NCBI GenBank assembly: GCA_037042915.1
Contig: CM073203.1
Span: 2,232,001-2,296,000, forward strand
Direction of reading: 5' to 3'
Length of the DNA: 64,000 bases
Origin: Auricularia sp. M13
Taxonomy: Eukaryota > Basidiomycota > Agaricomycetes > Auriculariales > Auriculariaceae
The position numbers and the translations under genes are program-made. Below are positions 32,793 through 44,700 of this stretch, in pieces; positions within the stretch are counted from its first letter, which is position 1; every line of letters starts with the position of its first letter. Under the pieces are notes generated by a model, which ran no database searches, was not told where the DNA came from, and saw only the letters and a program-made list of their open reading frames with translations.

Positions 32793-33965
32793 TCAGGACC
32801 AGCCCGCCCAAAAATTCACGCGCGAATCGCTGGCGGGGGAAGCAAGACCACGACGCAACACCGCAGCCACGACGTCCGCCTGCGACGCGTTCCCGGAGAA
32901 CTCGTGCAGCTGCTCCTCGACGCGCTGGATAGCCTGCTCCAACGCCTCGACCCGTGGTACCGCGCGACGCATGCGGCGCTCGACATGACGCATGCGCTGC
33001 TCCTCGCGCAGCTGTGCAGTGAGCACGAACGGGGGCTCCTCGTCCGATCCGGCTGCGGACGAACCGGAGAGGCCGCCGTCGTCTTCGTCCCATTGCGCGG
33101 GGTCCCGCTGCAGGCTGAGCGGGAACATGCGGAACAGGCGCGAGCGCCCCTCCCCGTCGAGCGTGCGGCCATACACGGGCCGTTCACGGCGGTCTACGCT
33201 GCGGCAGTGCAAAGAGCGGTCAATAACACCGAATCGCAGAGACAAAACCATACGTACCAGTGCAGGAGCACGCGGAAGTCCGTAAGAGGCTCGGCGAGCA
33301 TCGCCTCGCTGAGAGTGACGACTCCCTCCTCCGAGAAGAAGTCGAGGCGCCGGATGGCCTCCGCGCATCGAGTCTGGGACCGCGAGTGACGGAGCCAGAC
33401 GTTGTCCACCCAGTTGTGCAGCAGCTGGGTCTCCAGCGCCGTCTGGTTCCTTCCTGCGAGGAGGGAGTCCAGCACCTCATGGACGCGCCGTGGGGAAACG
33501 TCTCCCCGCTGGTTGTAGCCGAAGGGATCGACCTCGTGCTGATCAGGACGATGCCAGCGCAGATCGAGCGGAGGGCCAGGATCTTCGTTATCGTACTGAT
33601 ACTCGAAAAAATGAGCGATAAATTCCAGCCAACGGTCATCAGACACTTACTGCGGCATTCAGAAGCAGGGCGGCGCCATGCCCTTGCGCCGACGCATTCC
33701 AGTTGTGGTGATCAGGATGGGCGTCGTACTCCCAGTGAGCGCGGCGAGGGAGGGGTTCTCCGCCACCCCAAGAATCCCACGGGTCGACAGGAGGCGCTGC
33801 GTGCTGCGGGGACGGCGGTCGCGATGCTGGCGGCGGCACCAGCGGCGGGACGTTGTCGTCGTTCGCCGATCGCGGGGTGGGCGTGACCACTGGGACGGGG
33901 GCGGGCATGGACACCGAAGAGCTCGCAGTGGCGGGACTTTGCAGCGACCAGATCAGGCGGCCCAT
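32793..33965 (-). CDS. Unknown protein, proline-rich N-terminus and C-terminal coiled coil
   Basis: Exons 33965-33651, 33601-33258, 33198-32793; 354 aa. Residues about 1-70 are P/S/A-rich, then DPWDSWGGGEPLPRRAHWEY; the middle has LLHNWVDNVWLRHSRSQ and RRLDFFSEEGVV; residues about 290-330 form a coiled coil (RVEALEQAIQRVEEQLHEF). Phase-correct introns of 49 and 59 bp. No recognised family. The pairing with the long gene K and the KDZ transposase is positional only. Confidence 0.6.
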
Positions 33966-35121
33966 TTTTGTGGAAGACCAAGCAAGGTTGAAAATCGGAG
34001 AACGAACTCTCCTCGCGTGATGATGCACAGCATCACTGCACAGTGATTTGCTGATGAAGACCTGTTGGCAATCCCTGCTGCCTTTCTGGAGTGCCACGAA
34101 ATGGTAACAATGACTGCTAATAGTGTATCTGACTGACGTGCCATGTTCCTGAGCATCGTTCCGCGTAAAGGTTGTCAGTATAATCGCTTGCGCGGCGGGA
34201 ATGCATGTCTCACAGACTGGAAAGATGGGGAATAAATCATTCCATCATCTTCGTTCGTATGGTCGCAGACCCTGTTTCTGGAAACGCAACCACTCGGCGC
34301 GGTCCATAATCTCCGTGCAATTCTGGAAACGCGACCGCGGTGGAGAGTCTGCCTTGCAAGCTCCGTTACTTTTTGGTGCCTGCTATAGTCCTGTAGGTCT
34401 CCAACGTGTAATTTCCGGGCTATTCTGCCTATCTGGCAATATCCCGCATATCCTGGCATGATGTGGCATTTCTGGAAACGACGGGATGCAGTCATCATGC
34501 CAAGATCGGCAATCCTTGCGTAATCAACAATCGTACTCACCAAACATTAACAATGGCTAGTTAAACTGTAACCTGACGTGCAAATTGTATCCATTGGGAC
34601 CTGAGTCGCAATCTTCATAAGAGTCGTATGAGCGGCGGTGTATCACTGCCGACGGGATGAACGAGCAAGCGGCACACTCGAAAGATCGGTATCGAGGGTT
34701 GTATCAGCACATCAAGCCATGTGGTCGACCCGGCACATTTCTGGAAATGCTCTCACCTGCAGACTCTGCGCATTCCTCGGTTGATTTGCAGTGACCTTGC
34801 TAAGTGGCAGGGGAGCCCTCAGATCGGACGCTGTGGTACTGCTCGTATACCCAGTACACGCAACGAAAGCCCTGCATACCGTCAGCAAGTAGTATCTACT
34901 TTCCAGAAATGCCACAAGGCACATCTCGATTGATGATGGCAAGCACTATGATTCACAAATGCCATCATGGACTCACAGCATGCGTTTCCAGAAACGGGGC
35001 ATTATCCAGAGATCGCAGAGTTCTCAGCGATGAAACCAATAAAGAGCATAAGTCACCGGAAATCGCTTTCCAGAATCTCATCCACCGCCCCTGGTCATTT
35101 GCAACTTCGTCCTCAAGTTTC
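33966..35121. promoter_or_regulatory. Intergenic region with a cluster of TTTCYRGAAA motifs
   Basis: No gene supported. The palindrome-like motif occurs at about 34275, 34320, 34469, 34738, 34900, 34984 and, imperfectly, 35070, in both variants (TTTCTGGAAAC and TTTCCAGAAAC). Its core TTCnnGAA is that of a heat-shock element unit, so it may be a regulatory cluster for the gene starting at 35122, or a repeat of a mobile element. Confidence 0.45.
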
Positions 35122-36119
35122 ATGGCTGCCGTCCCGCAACCCGAGTCGCGAACCACGCGCAGTCGCCACCGGCCAGGCGAAACGCTCGAGCGCTTGGACA
35201 GGTCGAATAAACCTGTCAAGGTGCGGAAGTCCAGCAAACTCGTGGATGAGGGCGAGGGGTTCGTGGCTGGCGCAGACAACCAGCAGGCAGGACCATTGTC
35301 AATTGTGCGTAGCTTTTACCACACGTTCCGCAAGGCAGGCTGATCAGGGCCGAGCAGGGGCAGTCGACGGAAATTGGCCTAGCGCATGGTTCTCAGACCA
35401 TGCAGGCCGTCACCAATGAGGTATGTGCTTCAAGATTTCCACGCAGTTCCAGAGTCTGAATGGGCACAGGCGCCAACGAAGGCCAAAAAACCCGCAAACA
35501 GCGCAAAGCCGGGGAGCAAAGGGCGCGGGGTGCGTTTGAGCATCGAGCAACTAGCGTGATAATGCCTGACTTGTCGTCCAACAGGGCAAGCAGGCGAGGC
35601 CACGAGCGCAGCCAGCAGCGGAGTTCGCTGCCGCGCCCAACTCAGCTTCTTCCTCTGGCCACGCGACGGACCCGGCTGCCGCTTCATCTGGCTCGCAGCA
35701 TGTCCCCCACGCAGATGCCCTGTGGCAGGGGCCGATTCTGGGCACGGTATTGTCTGCGGCCTTGCCGTCAGCACCGTCTGGACCGCCCTCCACCGCACCC
35801 CCGTTGTTGCCGCGACCGGCGCCAGCATCGCTCAGCCCGCCCACCGCCCCGCAGCCTGCCGAGGCGGATATTGCTTCGCCTCGTGCGCAAAACCCCGACC
35901 AGTGTGGGTCCCAAACGCCCGAGTCTGCATCGGCGGTGACGCATCACCTGTCGTCGTCGCAGCAGACGCGCCCCGCACCAATACCAACCTCGCAGTCTCA
36001 TGCCCACTCATGGCCGCATCCCGTTGGGATGGCTTCCACAGAGCTTCCACACGGCGTGCCGATGGTCGCCATGCTGCGCGCGCCCCATCTCCCGCTCGGT
36101 GTTCCCGACCTGACGCCCG

Positions 36120-36990
36120 CCCCGCAGTCCGCGCCGTCGCCCGTGGGTCCCGACCTGCTGCCCGCCGCGCATCTCGTTGGGCAGCTGCCACCACCCGCCA
36201 CGCAGTCCGTTCCGCTGGCCAACGGACTCGCCGGGCCGCAATCTATGCCCTCACCCGCGGGACCCTTCCCGCGCCCTGAGGGACCACCCGTCGCGCCGCC
36301 CGCGGCACATCTCGTCGGCCAGCTGCCACTGCCCGACGTGCAGTCCGTCCCGCTTGCCAACAGACCCGCCGCGCCGCAGTCTGCGCAGTCGGCCGTGGGA
36401 CCCGTCGTGCCGCCTGCGGCACATCTCGTCGGGCAGGACGTGCAGTCCGTTCCGCTTGCCAACGGACCCGCCGCGCCGCAGTCTGCACAGTCGGCCGCGG
36501 CACCCGTCACGCCGCCCGCGGCACATCTCGTCGGGCAGCTGCCACTGTCCGTTCCGCTTGCCAACGGACCCGCCGCGCCGCAGTCTGCACAGTCGGCTGC
36601 AGGTGCGTTCCCGCCGCCCGTCGTACATCTCGTCGGGCAGCTGCCACTGTCCGTTCCACTTGCCAACGGACCCGCCGCGCCGCAGTCTGCGCAGTCGGCT
36701 GCGGGTCCGTCCGCGCCGCCCGTCGTGCATCTCGTCGGGCAGCTACCATCGCCTGCCGTGCAGTCAGTCCTGCTGGCCAACGGACCCGCCGCGCCGCCCT
36801 CGCTATCTGTGTCTTCGGCCAGTGAAAGCGCACTGCCCGCGCCGCAGTCTGCGCCGTCGGCCGTGGGACCCTTCCTGCCGCCCGTCGGGCAGCTACCATC
36901 TCCCACCTTGCAGTCTGTTCCGCTGGCCAACGGACCTGCTGCATCGCCCCAGACCGCGCCGTCGACCTCGCCGTCGACCTCGCCGTCGCC
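36120..36990 (+). repeat. Coding tandem repeats of about 37 codons in gene K
   Basis: Units built on AAHLVGQLP, QSVPLANGPAAPQSAQSA and GPxxPP, at least seven, of unequal length (some lack the middle). Nucleotide words CATCTCGTCGGGCAGC and CCAACGGACCCGCCGCGCCG recur exactly, so recent slippage or unequal exchange is likely. The opposite strand is also open for long stretches, an artefact of the repeat. Confidence 0.8.
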
Positions 36991-39719
36991 CGCTGCTCCA
37001 TTCTCGCCGCCCGTGGGGCAACTCGCCGCACCTCCTCTCGCGCAGCCGCCCACGGCGTCGACACCGGCCAATGCGAGTCCTGCCGCTGAGGCCTCGACGT
37101 CCGCCCCGCCAACCCGACAAGATCCGCTCTTTCTGCCGGACGACGAGGGACGACAAGGATGATGACTGCACGCCTGTACATGCGCGCAAGGACGTGCCTG
37201 TGGAGGGAAAGCCTGCGATTTTCCAAGAGATCGCGGACAACTTCAGTCATGACGAGGAATACGACGAGGACGGTGCGCCGATCGATCTAAACGCGACGTC
37301 CTCTTCGTACACGCGTGGACCGGTGCCCAAGGTTCTCAAGGAACGGATTTTTAATGTGGTGGACATGATGGACAGCACCTTCGAAGACCTCGCTCGTGAG
37401 TTCAACCGCCCGGTTTCGACGATCTGGCGTGAGGCGCGGTTTCGCATGAAGCACGGCCGCGCGGTGAACCTGTACAATTTGTTCGTCAAGCGCTGGTGCT
37501 TGGATAACCCCCATGCAGGCTGTGTGTCTTTTGTCATCCTCTTGCGCGCGTCATATTAGCTGATTTGAGTACAGGCTCTCTCGACGACCTCCAGGCTGAG
37601 TTCAACAAAGCCTACCGCGACAAGGTCGGCCCGATGACGCCCGAGCACAAGGCGCCTACCAGAAGGAACTCCTCGAATGGAGCGACGAGTACGACAAGGA
37701 GAACGCCAAGTCTGTTCAGGAGGCCGGTGACTTGTACAAAGTCGTCCTTCAAGCGCGTCTGGAGTTTGAGGATCTTGTAAGTACCTCGTTTGACCCTCTA
37801 TTTCACTGGCTGATTCGCGTGTGTAGGCTCGTTATTATTATCGCTTCTACGATATCGTAGCCGTGGGTTGGGTCGTTCCTGTGCGGCCTGGCGACGACAA
37901 CGCTGCGCGTGCCGCCGGCGCATTCGCCAGCACCAAGGGCATGGTCAACACCATGGGTAAGACGGGTGCCGGATTTAAGGCCGTCGGCGACCAAATCATG
38001 TCTGTGGCCAAGTACGTGACGAGCTGGAATGTAGATGTGGCAGCTAATCAAACTCTTAGGGTCGGCGAGATGTCCAAAGTCGAGCCCAAGGACTACTCGC
38101 AGAGCAGCCAGGCGTGGTTCGAAAAGCACGCGACCCATCCAGCCGTCCGGGACAAGCTTGTTCCGTGGATCATCGACCTGCAGAGTACGCTATTCGCCTT
38201 GCATTGCGTACTCCTTTTCCGCTGACCATCGCTCGTGTTGCAGACCAGGCTGCCAAGCGGTCGCGCGACAAGATGAAGTGGACGAACCATTTCATCGAGC
38301 TCGTCCGCGCAGGCTTTCGATCGTCGGCTGGCCGCCAGGCGTTCCCATTCCGAGGAAGGGCAAGGACCTCTTCAACAGCATCGACGATATGAAAAAGCTC
38401 CTCGTCAGGTTCTTCCTCACTGGCCGCGGTGAAGTTCCAGAAGGCAAGGCGCTGAAGGTCGTGCCCATTTCCGACGGTCAGTACACCCTGCGAGCATTGA
38501 ATGATTTACTAACTTTTATGCAGAGGAGATGGCGTACAAGGGCGACCCGCAAAAGTTGTCCAACTGGCGCAACGTGCCGCTCTACGTCGCAGACGACGGC
38601 GAGGTCCTCGCCACAGTTGGCGAAGCGCTGGACGAAGAGAAATCGCGGAAGCGCGTACGTCGCGGTCAAAGCGCCCAGGACAACGTCGGCGTCCAGCCCA
38701 ACACCCTCAGCGGCGACGAGCAGCAATCCATGGACGTCGACGAAGCCGATTCCAACGCTGCAGGTCCCAGCTCGAAGCCGGCGGGCCGGCGACAAGCTGC
38801 AAAGGCCAAGGCAAAGGAGAAGCAGCCCGCTCGTAGCGTGCCAGCCAAGCGCAAAGGCCATTTGACCGTCCCAGAAGGCCGCAAGCGTGTCAAGTTGAGC
38901 ACAACGAACACCAACCCGTTCCCCCATCGCGAACGGACGAAACCACCGGCGGCCTGGCTGGACCCCGATGGGGACGATGACGACGACAGGCCAGCCGCGA
39001 CGTCCCTCCATTTTGGCCGCGCGACCCAGGATGACGACGACGATGACCTCGAGGACGACGACGACGACGACGACTACAACTTGGGCGACGAGTCCGACGA
39101 CGACCAGCGTCTAGCCAAGGGCAAGGGTCGCGCGCTGGCAGACCAACCAATTCGCAACACGTCGGGCAGTCGGTCGTCGGGGCGCAGGCATGCATCACAG
39201 ATTGGTGGAGGCCACAGTGAGTCGCATACCATCACGCGCGCGCGAGGACTGGGTGACTAATTCTATCAGATTCCTCGTCGATGGCCTCCTCGTCAAAACC
39301 GCGTTCTGGATCTGCAATGCCGCCGCCTCCGCAACCATGTATGCCTACGCAGGGGCAGAACGCGGTCGTCCTGGCTTCGACGGCATTCTCGCAGAACACC
39401 GTGCCTTCTGGATCGAACGTCGCTCTCCCAAGTGTGGATACGTTCGGCGCATATCTAGATAATCTAGATGTCGACGCGATGACGCAGGGCGTCGACCTCA
39501 ACCTCAACCTGCCGCTCGATGACACTGCGTCGTTGTACAGTTGGGACGATGTCAGCAATGTTGGTAGCGTCGACCTCGGCACCCCCAACCCCGTCACTGC
39601 AACGTTCGATTGGCTAGCGTCCAGCACCTCCCAAGACACGGCCTCTTTCACTCCGACTCCATCTACAATGAACGTCGATACGCCCAGCGGTGACGCGCAG
39701 CATCATGCGGCGCAGCAGC

Positions 39720-40140
39720 TTGCGCAGGCTCATCAGGTCGCGCAGGCGCAGGCGCAGGCTCAGCAGGTCGCGCTGGCGCAGGCGCAGCAGGTCGCGCAGG
39801 CGCAGGCGCAGGCACAGGCGCAGGCGCAGGCACAGGCGCAGGCACAGGCGCAGGCGCAGGCACAGGCGCAGGCTCAGGCTCAGGCGCACGCGCCGCAGCA
39901 GCAGCAGGCGCAGGCGCAGGCGCAGGCGCAGGCGCACACGCAGCAGCAGCACGCGCAGGCGCAGGCCCAGCAGCAGCACGCGCAGGCGCAGGCCCAGCAG
40001 CAGCACGCGCAGGCCCAGGCCCAGCAGCAGCACGCGCAGGCCCAGGCCCAGCAGCAGCACGCGCAGGCCCAGGCCCAGCAGCTCGCGCAGGCCCAGCAGC
40101 TCGCGCAGGCCCAGCAGCTCGCGCAGGCCCAGCAGAGCGT
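39720..40140 (+). repeat. Q/A-repeat tract (CAGGCG/CAGCAG) in gene K
   Basis: Nearly pure (CAG GCG)n at 39745-39890, followed by units QQQHAQAQA (CAGCAGCAGCACGCGCAGGC) at 39940-40070 and QLAQA units to about 40130. Directly after comes a G/M-rich tract (40210-40440) with repeated GGCATGGGG words. Likely length-variable between strains. Confidence 0.88.
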
Positions 40141-40594
40141 CCTCAACGCAATGGGTATGGCGGCGCCGAACAACATGCCATCGCTGGCATATGGCGTGGG
40201 TCCGATGGGTGTCATGGGCGGCGCGCAGGGCATGCTCGGCATGGGCGGCATGATGGGCAGGATGGGGATGGGGATGGGGGGGATTGGGATGCACGGCATG
40301 GGCGGCATGAACGGTGTCCACGCCATGCATGCCCTGAATGGGATGGGGATGGGGATGAATGGCATGGTGAACGGGATGGGCAACTTGATGGGTGGCATGG
40401 GCATGGGCGGCATGGGGATGGGGATGGGCATGCCGCCCTTGAACACCTTGTCTGCTATGTCCGCGAACACCGGCATGGGCGCGGGCGCCAGCATGCCACC
40501 CACGTCGCAGACGCAGCCCCCGCAGAGTAGCAATCCGCCCGCGGGCACTCTGGGCGGTGGCAGCGGCGTCAACGGATGGGACGGTAGCTCATAG

Positions 40595-41727
40595 TACATC
40601 CCTTGCTTGCAAGTTAATTTTTTGCTGTTCCGCTTACTTCTCTTCTCTCTGCTGGACTGAAAATTCTCGTGGGAATGCTGGCAGTGTCCGCCCTTGCAAG
40701 TGTGGGCAGCAAGTGCTCGAGACTTGTTCGGAATGAATTGGTACTGAGCCCAGCCTGGTGTCGCAAGCAGGCAGGACGGCCGCGTCGATAACCGTTCCTT
40801 TGTGTCTCAGCACTGTGCAACGTAGCTAGCATTCCCATTCCCGTGCAGGAAGATGGGCAATGACCTTGCTGCGACACATGCCGATCCGAATAGAATGTAT
40901 GCACTCTCTCTGTAAAGTCAACCGTGAGCGCTGTGACAGGGCACTTCTAACCTCGCGAGATAATGAAGGACTGTGCCCTAGATTCATATGAGAGCAGGTG
41001 AGTATCCTTAACCGTCATTGAGCCATACTGGCGCGTCATTCAGGCTGTTTGACATCGAGTGCCAGTGCTGAAGTGCCATTCAAGCACTCTAGCGAAGGCC
41101 CGCGGCGCCCAGACTGCTGCCAGTGTGTCCCATAATGCTATTAAGAACGTCTATTATGCATATGTGCCGTCGGTACTTTACTTCGGTACTGAAATGAGAC
41201 GATGTTGCAAGTTTGCGTTGCAGTACAAGGCGACCTTTTTGGGAAATTGACCTTCGTGCAAGGAAATACCTCTCAGGAACTTTAGTTTAGCACTCATATC
41301 GCGGGTTATAGTTTCCTAGAACATATCCCAGTATAAAAAATGAGATCAGCATGGGCGGAAAGTACGAATCTGCACACAGAGTGCAACCGGGACGAAATTG
41401 TCTTGGCTTTGCAACGCTGCGCCGCGATCCATGACTCTCCATGGGTGAAAATATGACTCTAACTTTCTTATGAGTCACTTCAAGCTTTCACTGTGGCATG
41501 TTGGGTCTGCGAGAGGAGCACGAGCAGATGCAGTCATGTTAAAGAACATTCCTTGATGTTACCAGCAATGTAATATCAGTCTTCTGAAAGGTTTATACGC
41601 GTCTGGCTTCTTTAAATTTACGGCTGTGCCCTTCTACAACAGCTACAAGCGGCAAGTGAGACTACTGGCAGGTTCGCGATTGTATCAAGACAATGCTTTT
41701 ATAACTCCGCTGATTCATCTTGTCAGC
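40595..41727. other. Intergenic region between gene K and the KDZ transposase
   Basis: About 1.1 kb with no gene I can support. Mixed composition, AT-rich near 41.3-41.6 kb. I see no inverted ends for a KDZ element here. Confidence 0.45.
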
Positions 41728-44700
41728 ATGGTCGCACCTCGCCGCGCAGTGCGCCGTCGCACCCACAAGAGGAACCCCGCCGCACATGCCAGCGCACTGG
41801 CCGTCCTCAATGGCGACGCGCCGCCCGCCCCTTCCATCGAGCAGTTCGAATTTGTCCATGTGGATTCGGTGCCCAAGACGCGTCGGAAACCTGGGACGGA
41901 CCGATTACCAGCTGCTCTGCGCAACGTTCCAACCCTTAAAACAGGGCCACTGCAGGGCTTCGTGCAACAGCCGAATATTCCGCAGTCGGTTTTTCCAGGC
42001 GCAACGGCGTTGGCAACATTTCTTGCTCCCCCGGGAACGTTGCCAGGCGACGTCGAGCTCGACGATGACATGGCTGACTTCTTGGGCCCTGGCCAGTTCG
42101 ATCCCGAGGAGGAGGTAGCGTCGCTCGGCACAGCTGACAACCGACGACACGCTGTGCGACGTGCGGCTCAACATGCGACTTGGCGCGACACGGTCATACC
42201 GACGCTCATCACGCCGTTTCTACGCCACATACACGGTCTACCACCTGATGCGCAGACGGAGCCGTGCTCGTGCAGTGGCCTTCGACGTGTGACGGTTACG
42301 CTGGCTGATTGGGAGGGTAGGCAGAGCTTGTTATGCTGCGTTAGAAAAGTTGACGGGCCTCACAGGAACCACCAGCAGCGCCCTCTATATCTGTCGCTGC
42401 GCTCCAGCTGCGCGTCAACTGGTTGATATGGGCTACTTTCCATGCGCACCCAAACGACCTTCGACTGCATTCAGCTTCCGTTTGCTGGAGCTTATCTCGC
42501 TACATTCCCTTCACATCGCGCCCAACAACACCGCGTGGGCTGCAACATTGGAAGCTTTCTGGGCGCGGCGTGGGTTCTCTGTTGTTGAATCGGTTCGTCC
42601 ATTTCATTTGCATCTCAGTTCTTTGTGATCACAGGAATGTAGAAGGCATTTCGCAAAAGACTCGGAAATGCAGTACACTGCTATCAGGTGCTCGTGAACC
42701 GCAAGGACGCCCAGTTCCAGGCAGCTATGGACAGTACGCAGGAACACAGAGGGCGGCTGAAAAGTGGCTGAACGTCTGACAGGTCAACGTCACTCTGTCG
42801 TTGGGAAGCGAATGCGCGACAGTCACGCAGACGGCAATGGTGACCGCTCCGTCAAACGGGCGCGCCTCGCTGGTGACGTGACAGGAAACGCGGAGCACCC
42901 GTCTGTCGATCAGGACCGGGTGACACCTGCGGGCGACGGGCGCGACGAGGAGGACAGCGGGTACGAGCAGGTGCAGGCGGACGATGGTCAAGAGGTGTTG
43001 TCAGCACCGGACGACGTCCGTGACGCGCGGGATGAGCCAACGGTACACCATCTTTCGCGGCCAGCAGCAAGAAGTTGATGTCTATGCAGGCGCATGGTGG
43101 TCAGGAGGCGTTGTCAGCGCCAGACGACGTCCGTGAAGCGCGGGATGAGCCAACGGTACGCCGTCTTTCACGACCAGCGGCAAGAATTTATTTTTATGCT
43201 GTTTCCAGCAGTCAGGTGCGGCGACGCCATTACGCCGGTCGACTCGGTTAACGGCAAAGCGGACGACGGAAGCTGCCTCGCGTCAGGAAGACACCGCGTC
43301 GCGTGAGGCTGACAATGAACGCACCCGCGCGAAAAAGGTACGCACGTGTGGACACCCTTGCTCCTTGGGGTGTTTGCCTGACAGGCTACTGTCCGTGCAG
43401 CGACCTGGTACCCAACGCGACCGACCGAGTGATCATCTGCGCGCGCGGTGCCCGCTGTGTTTTGGCGGCCAGCGACCAAATTTCGAGCACACGGAGTAAG
43501 CAAAGGACTTTGGCTGAGTTCTGTAAACTGATCACGCGTACTAAGCGCGCATGCCATCGTCTGCCTGGACGCAAACTTCGCCCAGAAACGTCGCAAGTCC
43601 AAGGCGACTGACCCACCGCTGTCGTTTGCCGGTGGGCGATTTGTCCCGGCTGACAAGGTAGACGACATGGAGCAGGAGGTCGAGGAGAAGAGGAAGCGTC
43701 CCGCGCGACGGCGGCACACGGGACACCAATCACAAGCGCTCGGCGACGACGTACTGGACGAGTGCGAAAGCTCGTTCATCGCTGCTCAGGAGAAGGTGAC
43801 GAAGGCGTCAAAAAACTACTATGCTGACACAGGTCTCATGGCATTGCTCTGTCGCCATGACCGTGTTTTGTTTCTCGCCAACTTGACATCGCCGGGCGAG
43901 CGCCAGCACTACGCCCTCATTCTTTTGCGCAAGCTTTTTGACGAACTGCCATCTGACTGGAACATTGGGGTCCTTTACGACATCGCGTGCCAGTTAGCCC
44001 GTAGCATTGACAAGGTTAGCATGTGCAACAACAGGAGTTCTTTGGCTGACAGTGACGAACAGCACAATCTTCTGGAGGACTTCGCAGAGCGTCTGGTCTT
44101 CGGTGTGTCCGTTTTTCATGCCTACGGGCATCAATGGGCCTGCCAGCTTGTTTTCCACCCGCGCAAACGCGACGGCTTCGGGCTGACAGACGGGGAGGGA
44201 TGTGAACGATTCTGGAGTTCCATCCGCCACCTAATTGCATGCCTGCGCGTTTCAGGGGTAAGCCAGTCTAGTCTATTATATCGAGCACACAGTCTAAGCT
44301 GTGTTGCAGTTCTATCGCCGACTGTTTGTTCTCGATCGACAGGTGGCGTTTCTGGACGAGCAGAACCTCTTCAAATTGGCCCGATGGCTCTCGAAGCGTT
44401 GGACGGACATGGAGCAGAAGCAGCGCGAAGCCGAACGCAAGCTCGCGCTGTGCGGCGTGGATAGCGACGAGCTCCGCGCGCAGTGGAAGGCGCAGATCAC
44501 AGCGCAAATCGCTCCGCAGACTCGTATGTGTAGTGGATTGTGATTGACGAGGAGCTGACGTGTCCTAAAGGGCAGTCAAAATATGCAGGGGACAAGCAGG
44601 TCAACAAGATGTTACTCGACCTTGCGCTCGTCGACGACCTGCAGGATCAGCTGCGAGAAGATCGCGCTGGGCTGAAAAAGTCTGCCCATCGCCTGCCTGC

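Larger units (their letters stand above)
35122..40594 (+). pseudogene. Gene K: very long low-complexity protein with an HMG-like segment, frame disrupted
   Basis: Model: exons 35122-35304, 35355-35420, 35455-35529, 35585 onward, then seven or so more exons to 40594. Parts in order: basic N-terminus; about 470 residues of P/A/S-rich tandem repeats (35.75-37.15 kb); an acidic piece (DDKDDDCTPVHARKDVPV, 37.17 kb); a helical domain from RAVNLYNLFVKRWCLDNPHAG through SLDDLQAEFNKAYRDKVG (37.46-37.75 kb), resembling an HMG-like fold; a middle region (VGWVVPVRPGDDN; VGWPPGVPIPRKGKDL); a D-rich stretch; a Q/A repeat; a G/M-rich tail. Three one-base frame slips are evident: near 37150 (extra G), near 37654 (missing G) and near 38315. 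Either the gene is decaying or the assembly has errors, since the rest is well spliced. The same helical domain occurs alone at 56438-56734. Role unknown; DNA binding is possible. Confidence 0.6.

Noticed and set aside
35998-37071. Long minus-strand open frame opposite gene K (357 codons)
   Set aside because: It is the complement of the GC-rich P/A repeat; composition is G/T/D-rich low complexity and the plus strand has splice-supported continuation.
39614-40330. Minus-strand frames opposite the Q/A repeat
   Set aside because: Made of LRLRLR or PAPVPA repeats forced by the CAG/GCG tract on the other strand.
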